The notes under the pieces are model-generated. The model searched no databases and was not told the origin of the DNA. It was given only the letters and a program-made list of their open reading frames with translations. Position numbers and translations under genes: made by a program. A stretch of DNA of 64,000 nucleotides, from the NCBI RefSeq assembly GCF_019613955.1, contig NZ_CP080443.1:1116001-1180000 (forward strand), written 5' to 3'. Below, piece by piece: positions 42,870 through 51,531 of this stretch. Position 1 is the first letter of the stretch. Each line of letters starts with the position of its first letter. The stretch is from Chryseobacterium sp. LJ668. Lineage in GTDB: Bacteria; Bacteroidota; Bacteroidia; Flavobacteriales; Weeksellaceae.

Positions 42870-43217
42870 ATGAAGGTTTTATTGATTATCTTTTGCTTGG
42901 GAATTTTCTTGATTCCTAAAGATAATTTTTATGCCCAGGCTTCACAGGAAAACTGCTGCAAAACAGATTCAAAAACTGATGATTGCTGTAATAAAGACCA
43001 CAGCAGCCACGATAAAAAAGATGGTAAATCTTCATGCAATGATGATTGCTGCTCTTTCTGTATGACTTGTCATACGTTTGTAGAAAATATTTCCAATAAA
43101 GCTATTTTCTTCGATTATTCTGATTATTATGCAGATAATAATTTACGATTTCAATATTCTGATCCTTACATTTCAAACAGTTTAAAAGACATTTGGCAAC
43201 CGCCAAAACTAAGTTAA
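42870..43217 (+). CDS. Cys-rich exported protein, HYC_CC_PP-like
   Basis: This roughly 115-residue precursor has a signal peptide (MKVLLIIFCLGIFLI) and a mature domain crowded with Cys and His: NCC, DDCCNKDHSSHDKK, CNDDCCSFCMTCHTF, then a neutral part ending IWQPPK. The CC...C..CH...PP layout resembles what I recall as the HYC_CC_PP family, often next to heavy-metal TonB receptors in Flavobacteriia. It probably binds Cu or a similar metal in the periplasm. The start is uncertain between GTG 42861 and ATG 42870. The HMA-TonB receptor starts 63 bp downstream. Confidence 0.7.
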   Translation: MKVLLIIFCLGIFLIPKDNFYAQASQENCCKTDSKTDDCCNKDHSSHDKKDGKSSCNDDCCSFCMTCHTFVENISNKAIFFDYSDYYADNNLRFQYSDPYISNSLKDIWQPPKLS

Positions 43218-43280
43218 TTATATCCAGATTATTCATTAAAATTTTAATGAATCGTTTTTAATTAACTTAAATTTAAACAA

Positions 43281-45974
43281 ATGAAAATATATACAACCAA
43301 GGTACTTCTTGGCTTATTCCTGTTATTTACACAATTTATATTTGCTCAAAATCTTAATAAAAACCAGTTTCAAGTAAAAGGAAACTGTGAGATGTGCAAA
43401 GAAAGAATAGAATCAACAGCATTGAAAGCTGGAGCAACTGCCGCAAGATATTCAATAGACAATCAAACGCTTACTTTAGAAACCACCGGAAACGTTTTAC
43501 CGGAAGAAATTCTCAAAAAAGTAGCAGAAGCCGGACATGACAATGAAAAATTTAAAGCGTCAGATGAAACTTACGACAAGCTTCCGGGATGCTGTCATTA
43601 TGAAAGAGATGCTCCTTCTGCAAAAATTTCGATTACAGAAAATCATGATCATTCAAAAGCTGAAAATGAATTTTTTGTAAAAGGAAATTGTGAATCTTGC
43701 AAAGCAAGAATTGAAAACGCGGCAAAAAATGCCGGAGCAAATTCTGCAGAATGGGATGCAGAAAAGCAGACTGTCGTTTTAGATTTTGACTCTTCAAAAA
43801 CTTCAGCAGATCAGATCCTGAAAAAGATTGCTGAAGTCGGCCACGATAATGAAAAGTACAAAACTACAGATGATGTTTACAAAAAGCTTCCCGGTTGTTG
43901 CCTATATGATCGTGAAACTGCATTGGGAGAAACCAATATCAATGTCCATTCCGACAAGGCAACTGGTACACAAAATCCTGAAAAGCATGATCATTCAGAT
44001 CCTGCTCACCAAAACGATACCGGCGAAAAAAATATCGAAGAAGTAAAATTATCGGCTTCAAAAGCGGCTACTTCAATCAATAAAAAAGAAGCGGGTTTGG
44101 TTTTTAATATCGACTCCAAAGAATTATTAAAAGCTGCATGCTGTAATTTGTCCGAAAGCTTTGAAACCAATGCAACGGTAGATGTTTCTTTCAGTAATGC
44201 AGTGACCGGAACAAAACAATTGAAAATGTTGGGTTTAGACCAAAAATATACGAGCTTAACTAAAGAACTTTTACCTGAGATCAGAGGAATTGCATCTGCA
44301 TACGGCTTAAATCTGATTCCGGGAAGATGGATCGAAAGCATTCAGCTTACCAAAGGCGGTAGTACCGTTACCAACGGCTACGAGAGTATCACAGGACAAA
44401 TCAATACAGAACTCATCAAGCATTCTGAAAAGTCTGAAACTTCTTTAAATTTATTTTCAGATTTTAACGGAAGAGCCGAAGCAAACATTACTCACGTAGA
44501 GCCGATAAACGATCATTGGACGCAGACTTTCCTGCTCCACGGTAATGGAACATTTGGAGATACAGACATGAATGATGACGGCTTTCTTGACAGACCAAAA
44601 GGAAATCAGATCAACGCAGCTTATTTGTTGAATTTTAATGACTTAGATCACTCAGGTTTTGGTTCACACTTCGGAATTAATTTTGTAAAAGATGAAAGAA
44701 CTGCCGGGCAAATAGGTTTTGACAAAAAGCTTCCACAAGATAAACAGGACGCATACGGAGTCGGGATTGACCTCTCAAGATTTCAGGTCTGGAACAAAAC
44801 AGGATACGTTTTTAAAGGTAAACCTTATCAAAGTCTAGGCTGGATGAATCAGTATGTTTATCACCAGCAAAACAGCTTTTTCGGATTGAGAAATTATTCC
44901 GGACAGCAGCATACTTATTATTCAAATTTAATTTTTGAAAGTATTATTGGAAACACGAATCATAAGTATAAAACCGGTGCAAGTTTCATGTATGATACGT
45001 ACAACGAAGATTATTTGACCGATAATTTCAAAAGAAACGAAGTCGTTCCCGGAATTTTTGCAGAATATACTCTGACAGGATTACAATATACATTAGTTGC
45101 CGGTGCAAGAGCCGACTTTCATAATCTGGCAGGAACCCAGTTTACACCGAGATTAAATTTAAAATATGATTTTACTCCACAAACTATTTTAAGATTGTCT
45201 GCAGGAAGAGGCTTCAGAACCGCTTCGGTTTTTGCTGAAAACCAACAGTACTTTGCATCCAACAGAAACATTCAGATTTTACAAAATGGTGGAGAAATCT
45301 ATGGTTTAAGACCTGAAATTGCCTGGAATTATGGTGCAAGTTTACAACAAGAATTCAAACTATTCGGAAGAAAATCGACTTTGATGGCAGATTTTTTCAG
45401 AACAGATTTTCAGGATCAGGTGTTAGTAGATCTTGACCGTTCACCTCAACAGCTGACTTTTTATAATCTTGAAGGAAAATCTTTTGCCAACAGTTTTCAG
45501 ACGCAGTGGGACTTTTCGCCTTTCAAGAACTTTGATGTGAGACTGGCTTACAAATATTATGATGTACAAGCTGATTATATGGATGGGCGAAGAGAAGTTC
45601 CGTTTATGGCAAAGCATAGAGGTTTTGTAAATTTAGCGTATGCTACTAATAAAAATACAAAAGGTGGATTCTGGAGTTTTGACACCACTTTAAATGTTGT
45701 CGGAAAACAAAGACTGCCAAACACAGCAAGTAATCCGGTCGAGTTTCAAATTCCTGCATATTCTGAATCTTATGCGGTTTTGAATGCACAGATTTCAAGA
45801 AATTTCAACCAAAAAATAAGAGCTTATTTAGGTGGTGAAAACCTGACTTCTTACAACCAGAAAAATGCGATTGTAGATTTTAAAAATCCTTTCGGAAATT
45901 ATTTTGACGGCGGAATGGTTTACGCCCCAATCATGAAGGCCAACTTCTACTTGGGGTTGGATGTGAGTTTTTAG
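43281..45974 (+). CDS. TonB-dependent receptor with two N-terminal HMA metal-binding domains
   Basis: This 897-residue outer-membrane receptor has a signal peptide (residues 1-22), then two tandem HMA-like domains: residues about 28-105 with Cys36-x-x-Cys39 and a CC at 104-105, and about 130-207 with Cys137-x-x-Cys140 and a CC at 206-207. A His/Asp-rich linker (HDHSDPAHQND) leads into the plug (from about 270, with AACCNLSESFETN and GGSTVTNGYESITGQINTE) and the beta-barrel ending VYAPIMKANFYLGLDVSF. Fusion of HMA domains to the receptor suggests copper or a related ion. The two HMA copies are clear internal duplicates. A terminator follows at 45994-46037. Confidence 0.88.
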   Translation: MKIYTTKVLLGLFLLFTQFIFAQNLNKNQFQVKGNCEMCKERIESTALKAGATAARYSIDNQTLTLETTGNVLPEEILKKVAEAGHDNEKFKASDETYDKLPGCCHYERDAPSAKISITENHDHSKAENEFFVKGNCESCKARIENAAKNAGANSAEWDAEKQTVVLDFDSSKTSADQILKKIAEVGHDNEKYKTTDDVYKKLPGCCLYDRETALGETNINVHSDKATGTQNPEKHDHSDPAHQNDTGEKNIEEVKLSASKAATSINKKEAGLVFNIDSKELLKAACCNLSESFETNATVDVSFSNAVTGTKQLKMLGLDQKYTSLTKELLPEIRGIASAYGLNLIPGRWIESIQLTKGGSTVTNGYESITGQINTELIKHSEKSETSLNLFSDFNGRAEANITHVEPINDHWTQTFLLHGNGTFGDTDMNDDGFLDRPKGNQINAAYLLNFNDLDHSGFGSHFGINFVKDERTAGQIGFDKKLPQDKQDAYGVGIDLSRFQVWNKTGYVFKGKPYQSLGWMNQYVYHQQNSFFGLRNYSGQQHTYYSNLIFESIIGNTNHKYKTGASFMYDTYNEDYLTDNFKRNEVVPGIFAEYTLTGLQYTLVAGARADFHNLAGTQFTPRLNLKYDFTPQTILRLSAGRGFRTASVFAENQQYFASNRNIQILQNGGEIYGLRPEIAWNYGASLQQEFKLFGRKSTLMADFFRTDFQDQVLVDLDRSPQQLTFYNLEGKSFANSFQTQWDFSPFKNFDVRLAYKYYDVQADYMDGRREVPFMAKHRGFVNLAYATNKNTKGGFWSFDTTLNVVGKQRLPNTASNPVEFQIPAYSESYAVLNAQISRNFNQKIRAYLGGENLTSYNQKNAIVDFKNPFGNYFDGGMVYAPIMKANFYLGLDVSF

Positions 45975-45993
45975 ACTTATACAATAACTGCAG

Positions 45994-46037
45994 AGCGTGA
46001 TGTCATTAATTAATCTTACTGCATCACGCTTTTTTTG
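45994..46037 (+). terminator. Intrinsic terminator after the TonB receptor
   Basis: Stem AGCGTGATG/CATCACGCT with a 19-base loop and run of eight T. Confidence 0.75.
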
Positions 46038-46060
46038 TATCTTTCATTGAAAGAAAATAT

Positions 46061-46933
46061 ATGAGTATACCAGATTTATTTTTTGAAGACGATTATAAAA
46101 AATTTGGTTTCGGACATTTCTCACAAGACAATTTTGAAAATGTAGAACGTATAAAAACGCAACCCTACATCAAGGTTCTGTATGTTCCTGCAGGGTATGA
46201 GCTTACAGTAGATTTTAATCATTACAAAACAGAAATTCCAAGTCTTTTTTTCATTACTTATCAATTTCTTGATATCAAGAAAGGAAATATTGATGAAGCT
46301 TCTTTAATTTATTACAACAGAGATTTTTACTGTATTCAAATCCACGATAAAGAAGTTGCCTGCGACGGGTTGCTTTTTCACAATGTTTTTGAGAACCCAA
46401 AAGTAGAACTCAGTGGTTCTGAAAATAAGATCATCAAGAGTTTATTTGATAATATTAAAGATGAATTGCAGTCTAAAGATTCTTCCTCCGAAGAAATGAT
46501 CAGAACCTATTTGAAACAGATCATCATCCGTGCAACAAGAAAATGGAAAATTCAAAACATGGAAACAGAAAACCTGAAGATCAGCCCCCATGAAGTAGAT
46601 GTTTTCCGGGACTTTAGCCGCTATCTGGAACTCCATTACAGGGAAAAGCATCATGTATCTGACTATGCAGATATGCTTCATATCGCACCCAAAACATTGA
46701 CTCACAAGTTTAAAAATCTAAATTTAGAGTCGCCCAATCAATATATCATCAACAGAATTCTGCTGGAAGCAAAAAGACTTCTCTTCTATACCGAAAAAAC
46801 GGTGAAAGAGATTGGCTATGATTTGGGCTATGAAGATCCCGCATATTTCAACAGACTTTTTACCCAAAAAGTGGGAAGCACACCTATCAATTTCAAGAAA
46901 AATTATTCCGCGGGAAAAAAGTCCAACATTTAA
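46061..46933 (+). CDS. AraC-family transcriptional regulator
   Basis: This 290-residue regulator has an N-terminal cupin-like sensing part (about 1-170, with VPAGYELTVDF) and two helix-turn-helix motifs at the C-terminus (about 190-285): HVSDYADMLHIAPKTLTHKFK, and VKEIGYDLGYEDPAYFNRLFTQKVGSTPINFKK, which is the signature AraC region. A near-consensus -7 box (TATCTTTC) lies at 46039-46046. Its targets are unknown; it is flanked by the metal receptor and an osmC-like gene, either of which could be controlled by it. Confidence 0.9.
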   Translation: MSIPDLFFEDDYKKFGFGHFSQDNFENVERIKTQPYIKVLYVPAGYELTVDFNHYKTEIPSLFFITYQFLDIKKGNIDEASLIYYNRDFYCIQIHDKEVACDGLLFHNVFENPKVELSGSENKIIKSLFDNIKDELQSKDSSSEEMIRTYLKQIIIRATRKWKIQNMETENLKISPHEVDVFRDFSRYLELHYREKHHVSDYADMLHIAPKTLTHKFKNLNLESPNQYIINRILLEAKRLLFYTEKTVKEIGYDLGYEDPAYFNRLFTQKVGSTPINFKKNYSAGKKSNI

Positions 46934-46969
46934 TGCTTTTAATCTATTTATTTGGGAATATACAGTTCA

Positions 46970-46977
46970 TATCTTTG
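46970..46977 (+). promoter_or_regulatory. -7 box of the OsmC-family gene
   Basis: TATCTTTG; a TTTG at 46951-46954 lies 15 bp upstream, slightly short for a -33 box. Confidence 0.4.
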
Positions 46978-47024
46978 TATCATCAAAAAGCAATTAATAT
47001 TTAACATTAAAAAATTCAAACATT

Positions 47025-47441
47025 ATGAAACGTAACGCAACAGCCGTTTGGAACGGTACCGTAAAAGAAGGAAAGGGTCACTTAACGACTCAAAGCACCA
47101 CGCTTAATCAAACACAATATTCTTTCAGCAGCCGTTTTGAGGATGGTGTGGGAACAAACCCTGAAGAATTATTGGCCGCAGCTCACGCAGGCTGTTTTAC
47201 AATGAAACTGAGTGCAGAACTTACTCAGGCAGGTTTTACTCCTGAAGAACTGACTACCAAATCGGTTATCACTTTAGATCCAAGTATCGGAAAAATCACG
47301 AGGTCTGAATTGACATTAACGGCAAAAGTTCCCGGAATTTCTGAAGAAGACTTTCAAAAATATGCAAAGATTGCAGAAGAAGGTTGCCCCGTAAGCGCAG
47401 CTTTCAATTTTGAGATCACTTTGAATGCTACTTTAGCGTAA
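47025..47441 (+). CDS. OsmC-family peroxidase
   Basis: OsmC/Ohr proteins reduce organic hydroperoxides with two cysteines. The 138-residue protein has both: AAAHAGCFTMKLS and AEEGCPVSAAF, with the upstream GTNPEELLAAA that places it in the OsmC branch rather than Ohr. Length is normal. It begins with RNATAVWNGTVKEGKG, the usual OsmC opening. A terminator follows at 47449-47486, so it is a single-gene unit between AraC and TetR regulators. A stress role is likely; the reductant is unknown. Confidence 0.92.
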   Translation: MKRNATAVWNGTVKEGKGHLTTQSTTLNQTQYSFSSRFEDGVGTNPEELLAAAHAGCFTMKLSAELTQAGFTPEELTTKSVITLDPSIGKITRSELTLTAKVPGISEEDFQKYAKIAEEGCPVSAAFNFEITLNATLA

Positions 47442-47448
47442 TAAAATA

Positions 47449-47486
47449 AAAAGTCTGAGTTTAATATTATTCTCAGACTTTATTTT
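47449..47486 (+). terminator. Intrinsic terminator after the OsmC gene
   Basis: Stem AAGTCTGAG/CTCAGACTT with T-rich tail. The tail overlaps the -33 box of the next promoter. Confidence 0.7.
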
Positions 47487-47517
47487 GAAATAAAATATAC
47501 CGATTGGTATATTTTTG
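47484..47517 (+). promoter_or_regulatory. Promoter of tetR-thioesterase operon
   Basis: TTTG (47484-47487), 22 bp spacer, TATTTTTG (47510-47517). A second -7 match, TATATTTG, lies at 47519-47526. The operator palindrome 47495-47512 fills the spacer. Confidence 0.6.
47495..47512. promoter_or_regulatory. TetR-type operator palindrome
   Basis: Perfect 7-bp arms ATATACC / GGTATAT around GATT, placed between the -33 and -7 boxes of the tetR promoter, 33 bp before the TetR start codon. The position is ideal for autorepression. Confidence 0.7.
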
Positions 47518-47545
47518 TTATATTTGCAAAACATTTCTTGCAAAA

Positions 47546-48151
47546 ATGTCTAAAGCAGAAAAGACAAAACAGTTTATCATCGAAAAAACCGCAGCCTTGT
47601 TCAACAGCAAGGGCTACACAAGAACGTCATTATCTGATATTTCTGAAGCAACAGGACTTACAAAAGGTAGTATTTACGGAAATTTCGAAAACAGAGATGA
47701 ATTGGCCATAGAGGTTTATAAGTTTAATTCTGGTTTGCTCGGGAAAAATTTACTAAGATCTTTTGGCGATGAATTTCCGAGCTTACTCGATAAACTTTAT
47801 GCATTTGTTGCTTTTTATAGAAAAAACTGGCATTTTGTTTTCGCCAATGGAGGTTGCCCGATTATGAATGCGGCAACAGAATCTGACGATACTTTCCCAG
47901 ATCTTAAAAAACAGGTTGCCATATCTTTTGAAAACTGGAAGAAAACAGTATCAAAAATCATCTTAAAAGGACAGGAAAGTGGGGAATTTAATAAAAAAAT
48001 AAATCCAGAAGAATATGCGTCGCTCTTTATCATGCTGATCGAAGGTGGCATTTTATTATCTAAAACTACCGACGATGAAAAATACCTTAATCTGGCGTTA
48101 GATAAAGTTTTATCAATCATCGACACGGAAATAAAACAAATTCCATCATAA
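47546..48151 (+). CDS. TetR/AcrR-family repressor
   Basis: This 201-residue repressor opens with a canonical TetR helix-turn-helix: FIIEKTAALFNSKGYTRTSLSDISEATGLTKGSIYGNFENRDELAIEVY. The C-terminal ligand domain is of the AcuR/NemR-like group (NGGCPIMNAATESDDTFPDLKK). I start at the ATG at 47546, because the longer frame from 47504 runs through the operator and -7 boxes. It probably represses its own promoter through the palindrome at 47495-47512. The next gene, a thioesterase, begins 8 bp after its stop, so it is a likely target. The effector is unknown. Confidence 0.92.
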   Translation: MSKAEKTKQFIIEKTAALFNSKGYTRTSLSDISEATGLTKGSIYGNFENRDELAIEVYKFNSGLLGKNLLRSFGDEFPSLLDKLYAFVAFYRKNWHFVFANGGCPIMNAATESDDTFPDLKKQVAISFENWKKTVSKIILKGQESGEFNKKINPEEYASLFIMLIEGGILLSKTTDDEKYLNLALDKVLSIIDTEIKQIPS

Positions 48152-48159
48152 ACACTGCT

Positions 48160-48585
48160 ATGGACAAACTTTCAAAATTACAAGCATTTATCGGCAAAGA
48201 ATTCACCGAATCTCCTTCACCATTTATGCGCTGGCTTAATCCTGTTGTAATCTCAGCAGAGGAAGGTCAGATAGTTTTTCAATACACGGTACGAGAAGAA
48301 TGGCTGAACCCGATGGGGAATCTTCATGGTGGTGTCACAGCCGCAATTATGGATGATATTATTGGTGCAACAATGTTTTCTTTAAATGAAAAATCATTCA
48401 TAACAACAATTAATAATGCGATTGATTATTTCTCGACGGCAAAAGTGAATGATAATATTATTGCTGAAACCAAAGTCATTAAGAGAGGAAGACAATTTGT
48501 AAATGCTCAGTGTGAAATCTGGAATGCCAATAAGACCCGCTTAATTGCGAGAGGAACGTCTAATTTATTTAAAATCAACAATTAA
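48160..48585 (+). CDS. PaaI-type hotdog thioesterase
   Basis: This 141-residue protein has the hotdog-fold thioesterase pattern NPMGNLHGGVTAAIMDDIIGATMFS, with the His-Gly-Gly that marks the PaaI group, then TTINNAIDYFSTAKV and a C-terminal strand VNAQCEIWNANKTRLIARG. It should hydrolyse an acyl- or aryl-CoA. It is 8 bp after the TetR gene and so likely under its control. The orphan KAS II gene follows after a 140-bp gap, which may point to fatty-acid or aromatic acid metabolism, but this is inference. Confidence 0.88.
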   Translation: MDKLSKLQAFIGKEFTESPSPFMRWLNPVVISAEEGQIVFQYTVREEWLNPMGNLHGGVTAAIMDDIIGATMFSLNEKSFITTINNAIDYFSTAKVNDNIIAETKVIKRGRQFVNAQCEIWNANKTRLIARGTSNLFKINN

Positions 48586-48725
48586 ACATAAAAGCCAATA
48601 TACTTAGGCATAGTTTTAATGCTATTATTGAACTTTAAAAGAATACAATTTTATTTATGAAATCGGCACTAGTTTTTACGACCGAAAACTGTCATAAATA
48701 TTAAAAACAACAGTAAAATCTACTT

Positions 48726-49967
48726 ATGAAAAGAGTTGTCATTACAGGAATGGGTGCAGTAACACCTTTGGGAAACAATGTCGAAGATTTTTGGCAAAAC
48801 AGCATCAATGGAAAAAGCGGAGCAGATTTAATAAAACATTTCGATACCCAAAAATTTAAAGTTCATTTTGCCTGTGAAGTGAAAAATTTTGACCCAAAAG
48901 TTCATCTTACTCACAACGAGATTAAAAGAAGTGACCTTTTTACCCAATATGCAATGTATTCTTCTGCTGAAGCCATTCAGGATTCGGGATTGGATTTTGA
49001 AAAGATGGATCCGTTTGACACAGGTGTTATCTGGGGAACCGGACAGGGAGGAATGTGGACTTTTGAGCATGAAGTAATGGAATTTTCAAAAGGTGACGGA
49101 ACACCTCGCTTTAACCCGTTTTTCGTTCCGAAATTTATCGCCAACATGGCATCCGGAATGATCTCAATGAAATTTGGACTACAGGGAATTAATTATACAA
49201 CGGTTTCTGCATGTGCCACCGGAAATACCGCAATCATGGATGCTTTTAATTATATTCGTCTTGGAAAAGCGAAAGTTATCATCAGCGGAGGTTCTGAAGC
49301 AGCAATTACACCCGCTTCAGTTGGCGGATTTTCTATCATGAAAGCCATGTCGACCAGAAATGATGATTTTGCTGCAGCAAGCCGACCATATGATACAGAC
49401 AGAGACGGTTTTGTAATGGGAGAAGGTGCCGGATCTTTGGTTCTTGAAGAATATGAACATGCAAAAGCACGTGGCGCGAAAATCTATGCGGAATTGGTAG
49501 GAGCAGCAATGACTGCCGATGCTTATCACATGACCGCACCGCATCCGGAAGGTGCCGGAGCGATAAAAGCAATGCAACTTGCTCTGGAAGAGGCAGAAAT
49601 CAATGCTGAAGAGATTCACTACATCAACCCGCACGCAACCTCTACTCCGCTTGGGGATTTGATTGAACTGAATGCAATCACAAAAGTTTTCAAAGGCAAT
49701 ACCAATTTAGATATCAGTGCTACCAAATCAATGACCGGCCATTTATTAGGTGCAGCTGGAGCGGCGGAAGCAATACTTTCTATAAAAGCGATCCAGACCG
49801 GAATTATTCCTCCGACTATTAATATGCATTCTATTGATGAAAGAATTCCGAGGGATATCAATATTGTATTTAACGAGGCGAAAGAAAAAGAGGTTAACTA
49901 TGCCTTAAGCAACGCCTTTGGTTTCGGCGGACATAATGCTACTTTGATTTTTAAGAAGTTTAAATAA
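48726..49967 (+). CDS. fabF: Beta-ketoacyl-ACP synthase II (FabF type)
   Basis: This condensing enzyme extends fatty acyl-ACP chains with malonyl-ACP. The 413-residue protein has the full KAS II triad: Cys163 (VSACATGN), His303 (INPHATSTPLGD) and His339 (KSMTGHLLGAAG), plus FGFGGHN near the end. The usual NxHGTST motif reads NPHATST here, with the catalytic His kept but Gly changed to Ala, so it may be a divergent paralogue. No acpP or fab genes are adjacent. A terminator follows at 49981-50014. Confidence 0.9.
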   Translation: MKRVVITGMGAVTPLGNNVEDFWQNSINGKSGADLIKHFDTQKFKVHFACEVKNFDPKVHLTHNEIKRSDLFTQYAMYSSAEAIQDSGLDFEKMDPFDTGVIWGTGQGGMWTFEHEVMEFSKGDGTPRFNPFFVPKFIANMASGMISMKFGLQGINYTTVSACATGNTAIMDAFNYIRLGKAKVIISGGSEAAITPASVGGFSIMKAMSTRNDDFAAASRPYDTDRDGFVMGEGAGSLVLEEYEHAKARGAKIYAELVGAAMTADAYHMTAPHPEGAGAIKAMQLALEEAEINAEEIHYINPHATSTPLGDLIELNAITKVFKGNTNLDISATKSMTGHLLGAAGAAEAILSIKAIQTGIIPPTINMHSIDERIPRDINIVFNEAKEKEVNYALSNAFGFGGHNATLIFKKFK

Positions 49968-49980
49968 GATTAACAAACAT

Positions 49981-50014
49981 AAAAAAGGCTGTTCCGATAA
50001 GAACAGCCTTTTTA
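49981..50014. terminator. Bidirectional intrinsic terminator
   Basis: A-run, stem AGGCTGTTC/GAACAGCCT, T-run between convergent fabF and the L,D-transpeptidase-like gene. Confidence 0.85.
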
Positions 50015-50015
50015 T

Positions 50016-50774
50016 TTATGCTTTCAACCACTCTGAGGAGGAAAGGTAATTTTCATCAGGATAATAAATAAAAAGACAATTTTTTCCTTTTATTGTATTG
50101 ATGATAGGCTCTGCCAAACTTCGCGGAATTGCAGGGCAACCCCAGCTTCTTCCGATTCTTTTGTGCATCGCTGCAAATTCTTCACTTACATAATCTGCAC
50201 CATGCATTACGACTGCTCTTTTATATGCTGCGTCATTAAATCCTTTGTCCATTCCTAAAAGTTTTAGAGAATACCCATTATCACCATTATACGTAGATTC
50301 GGTAATATAAAATCCCATACTGCTTTGAAGTGAGCTTTCGGTATTGGAAAAATTGGTAGCGAACTCCTCACCAGTGTTCTTCCCATGAGCTACAAGAGAA
50401 TTAAAAAGCACTTTCTTTTCATCAGTATCAATGACCCAAAGTCTTTTGGTATTTGAAGACATCGAAAAGTCACAGATGGTAAGTAAATGAGCATTTTGAT
50501 CAATTTTTCCTGCTTTTTTAAGATTTTCGAATCCTAATAGTGCTTTTGCAAATACGTCAAATTGAATTTTGTGATCGTTCTCAAATAGTATTGAGTTATA
50601 TAGTTCTTCGGAAGAACTCACGCCGCTTGTATTTTTTACAGATTTTGTTTCAACTATAGTTTCTATTTTGTTTGTGCTCTTAAAATTTCTGTTATTATCT
50701 GCTTTTTTTGGAGACAGATAAAATGAAGTTGAAATCAAGTACACAATGCCTAATAAGCTATAAAATCCTTTCAT
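50016..50774 (-). CDS. Exported L,D-transpeptidase-like protein (YkuD_2 type)
   Basis: This 252-residue protein has an N-terminal hydrophobic segment (YSLLGIVYLISTSFYL) that exports or anchors it. After a Ser/Thr-rich linker, the catalytic part shows LLTICDFSMSSNTKRLWVID, then VVMHGADYVSEEF and HKRIGRSWGCPAI, carrying the His and the SxGC Cys of the murein L,D-transpeptidase catalytic fold (YkuD_2 subgroup). It may crosslink or trim peptidoglycan, though this subgroup is poorly studied. A TAATTTTG -7 box lies at 50805-50812 (minus strand). Confidence 0.85.
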   Translation of the reverse strand: MKGFYSLLGIVYLISTSFYLSPKKADNNRNFKSTNKIETIVETKSVKNTSGVSSSEELYNSILFENDHKIQFDVFAKALLGFENLKKAGKIDQNAHLLTICDFSMSSNTKRLWVIDTDEKKVLFNSLVAHGKNTGEEFATNFSNTESSLQSSMGFYITESTYNGDNGYSLKLLGMDKGFNDAAYKRAVVMHGADYVSEEFAAMHKRIGRSWGCPAIPRSLAEPIINTIKGKNCLFIYYPDENYLSSSEWLKA

Positions 50775-50804
50775 TAAATATTATGTTAATTAAAATTGGT
50801 GAGG

Positions 50805-50812
50805 CAAAATTA
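50805..50812 (-). promoter_or_regulatory. -7 box of the L,D-transpeptidase-like gene
   Basis: TAATTTTG on the minus strand, start near 50798, 24 nt before the ATG. Confidence 0.4.
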
Positions 50813-50900
50813 TAAAAACATAATAAGTTATCAGTCTAAAACTTAAAAGTTTAACTGAATTTAAGAAAGTTTAACGCAATGATTATCTGATACTAAGCTG

Positions 50901-51428
50901 TTATTTCTTCGAATCCGGAACAAATTCTAAACTAACAGAATTCATGCAATAACGAGTTCCTGTAGGTGCAGGACCGTCATTGAAAACATGACCGAGATGC
51001 GAATCGCAGCGTTTGCAAACCACTTCTATTCTTTCCATCCCGTGAGAAGAATCTCTGTTATAAGCCGTACCTTCTTTGTCAGCTTCAAAGAAACTTGGCC
51101 ATCCGCAAGTTGATGAAAATTTAGAATCTGAACGGAATAAGTGATTGCCACAAACCGCGCAGTAATATTCTCCTAATTCGTCAAATTCATTATATTTTCC
51201 TGTAAAAGGTCTTTCTGTCGCTGCTTCTCTCGCAATGGCATACAAATCAGGTGAAAGAATTTTCTTCCATTCTTCGTTCGATACATTCAGCTTTGTACGG
51301 TCTGTTCTTGAATAATATGGATTGTTTTTTGCTTCAATATTTTCCATAGGAGTTGATTTAACAGGTTTTTGAGTCTGCGAACACATCTGCAGAAAGATTA
51401 GTAATAATATGGGAATCAAAAATTTCAT
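50901..51428 (-). CDS. msrB: Peptide-methionine (R)-S-oxide reductase, lipoprotein form
   Basis: MsrB repairs oxidised methionine in proteins. The 175-residue protein has a lipoprotein signal (MKFLIPILLLIFLQMC), so it acts in the envelope rather than the cytosol. The catalytic domain has both zinc CxxC pairs (YCAVCG and VCKRCDSHLGHVF), the substrate region CGWPSF and the catalytic Cys in GTRYCMNSVSLEF. It is divergent from the DUF445 gene and stands alone. Confidence 0.95.
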   Translation of the reverse strand: MKFLIPILLLIFLQMCSQTQKPVKSTPMENIEAKNNPYYSRTDRTKLNVSNEEWKKILSPDLYAIAREAATERPFTGKYNEFDELGEYYCAVCGNHLFRSDSKFSSTCGWPSFFEADKEGTAYNRDSSHGMERIEVVCKRCDSHLGHVFNDGPAPTGTRYCMNSVSLEFVPDSKK

Positions 51429-51518
51429 AATTGATTATAAATCGCCAAGATGAATGCAAATTTTAATCCGCAATCGATCATCCGTCACTTTTATTCCGTT
51501 TTTCAATTCCAAATTTAC

Positions 51519-51526
51519 TAAATTTG
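51519..51526 (+). promoter_or_regulatory. -7 box of the DUF445 gene
   Basis: TAAATTTG; predicted start of transcription near 51532, at or next to the ATG, so a leaderless or nearly leaderless mRNA is likely. Confidence 0.45.
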
Positions 51527-51531
51527 AGACT

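Noticed and set aside
43828..44046. Second frame of 72 residues within the HMA-TonB gene
   Set aside because: It lies in the alternative frame of a clear coding sequence and has no start signal of its own.
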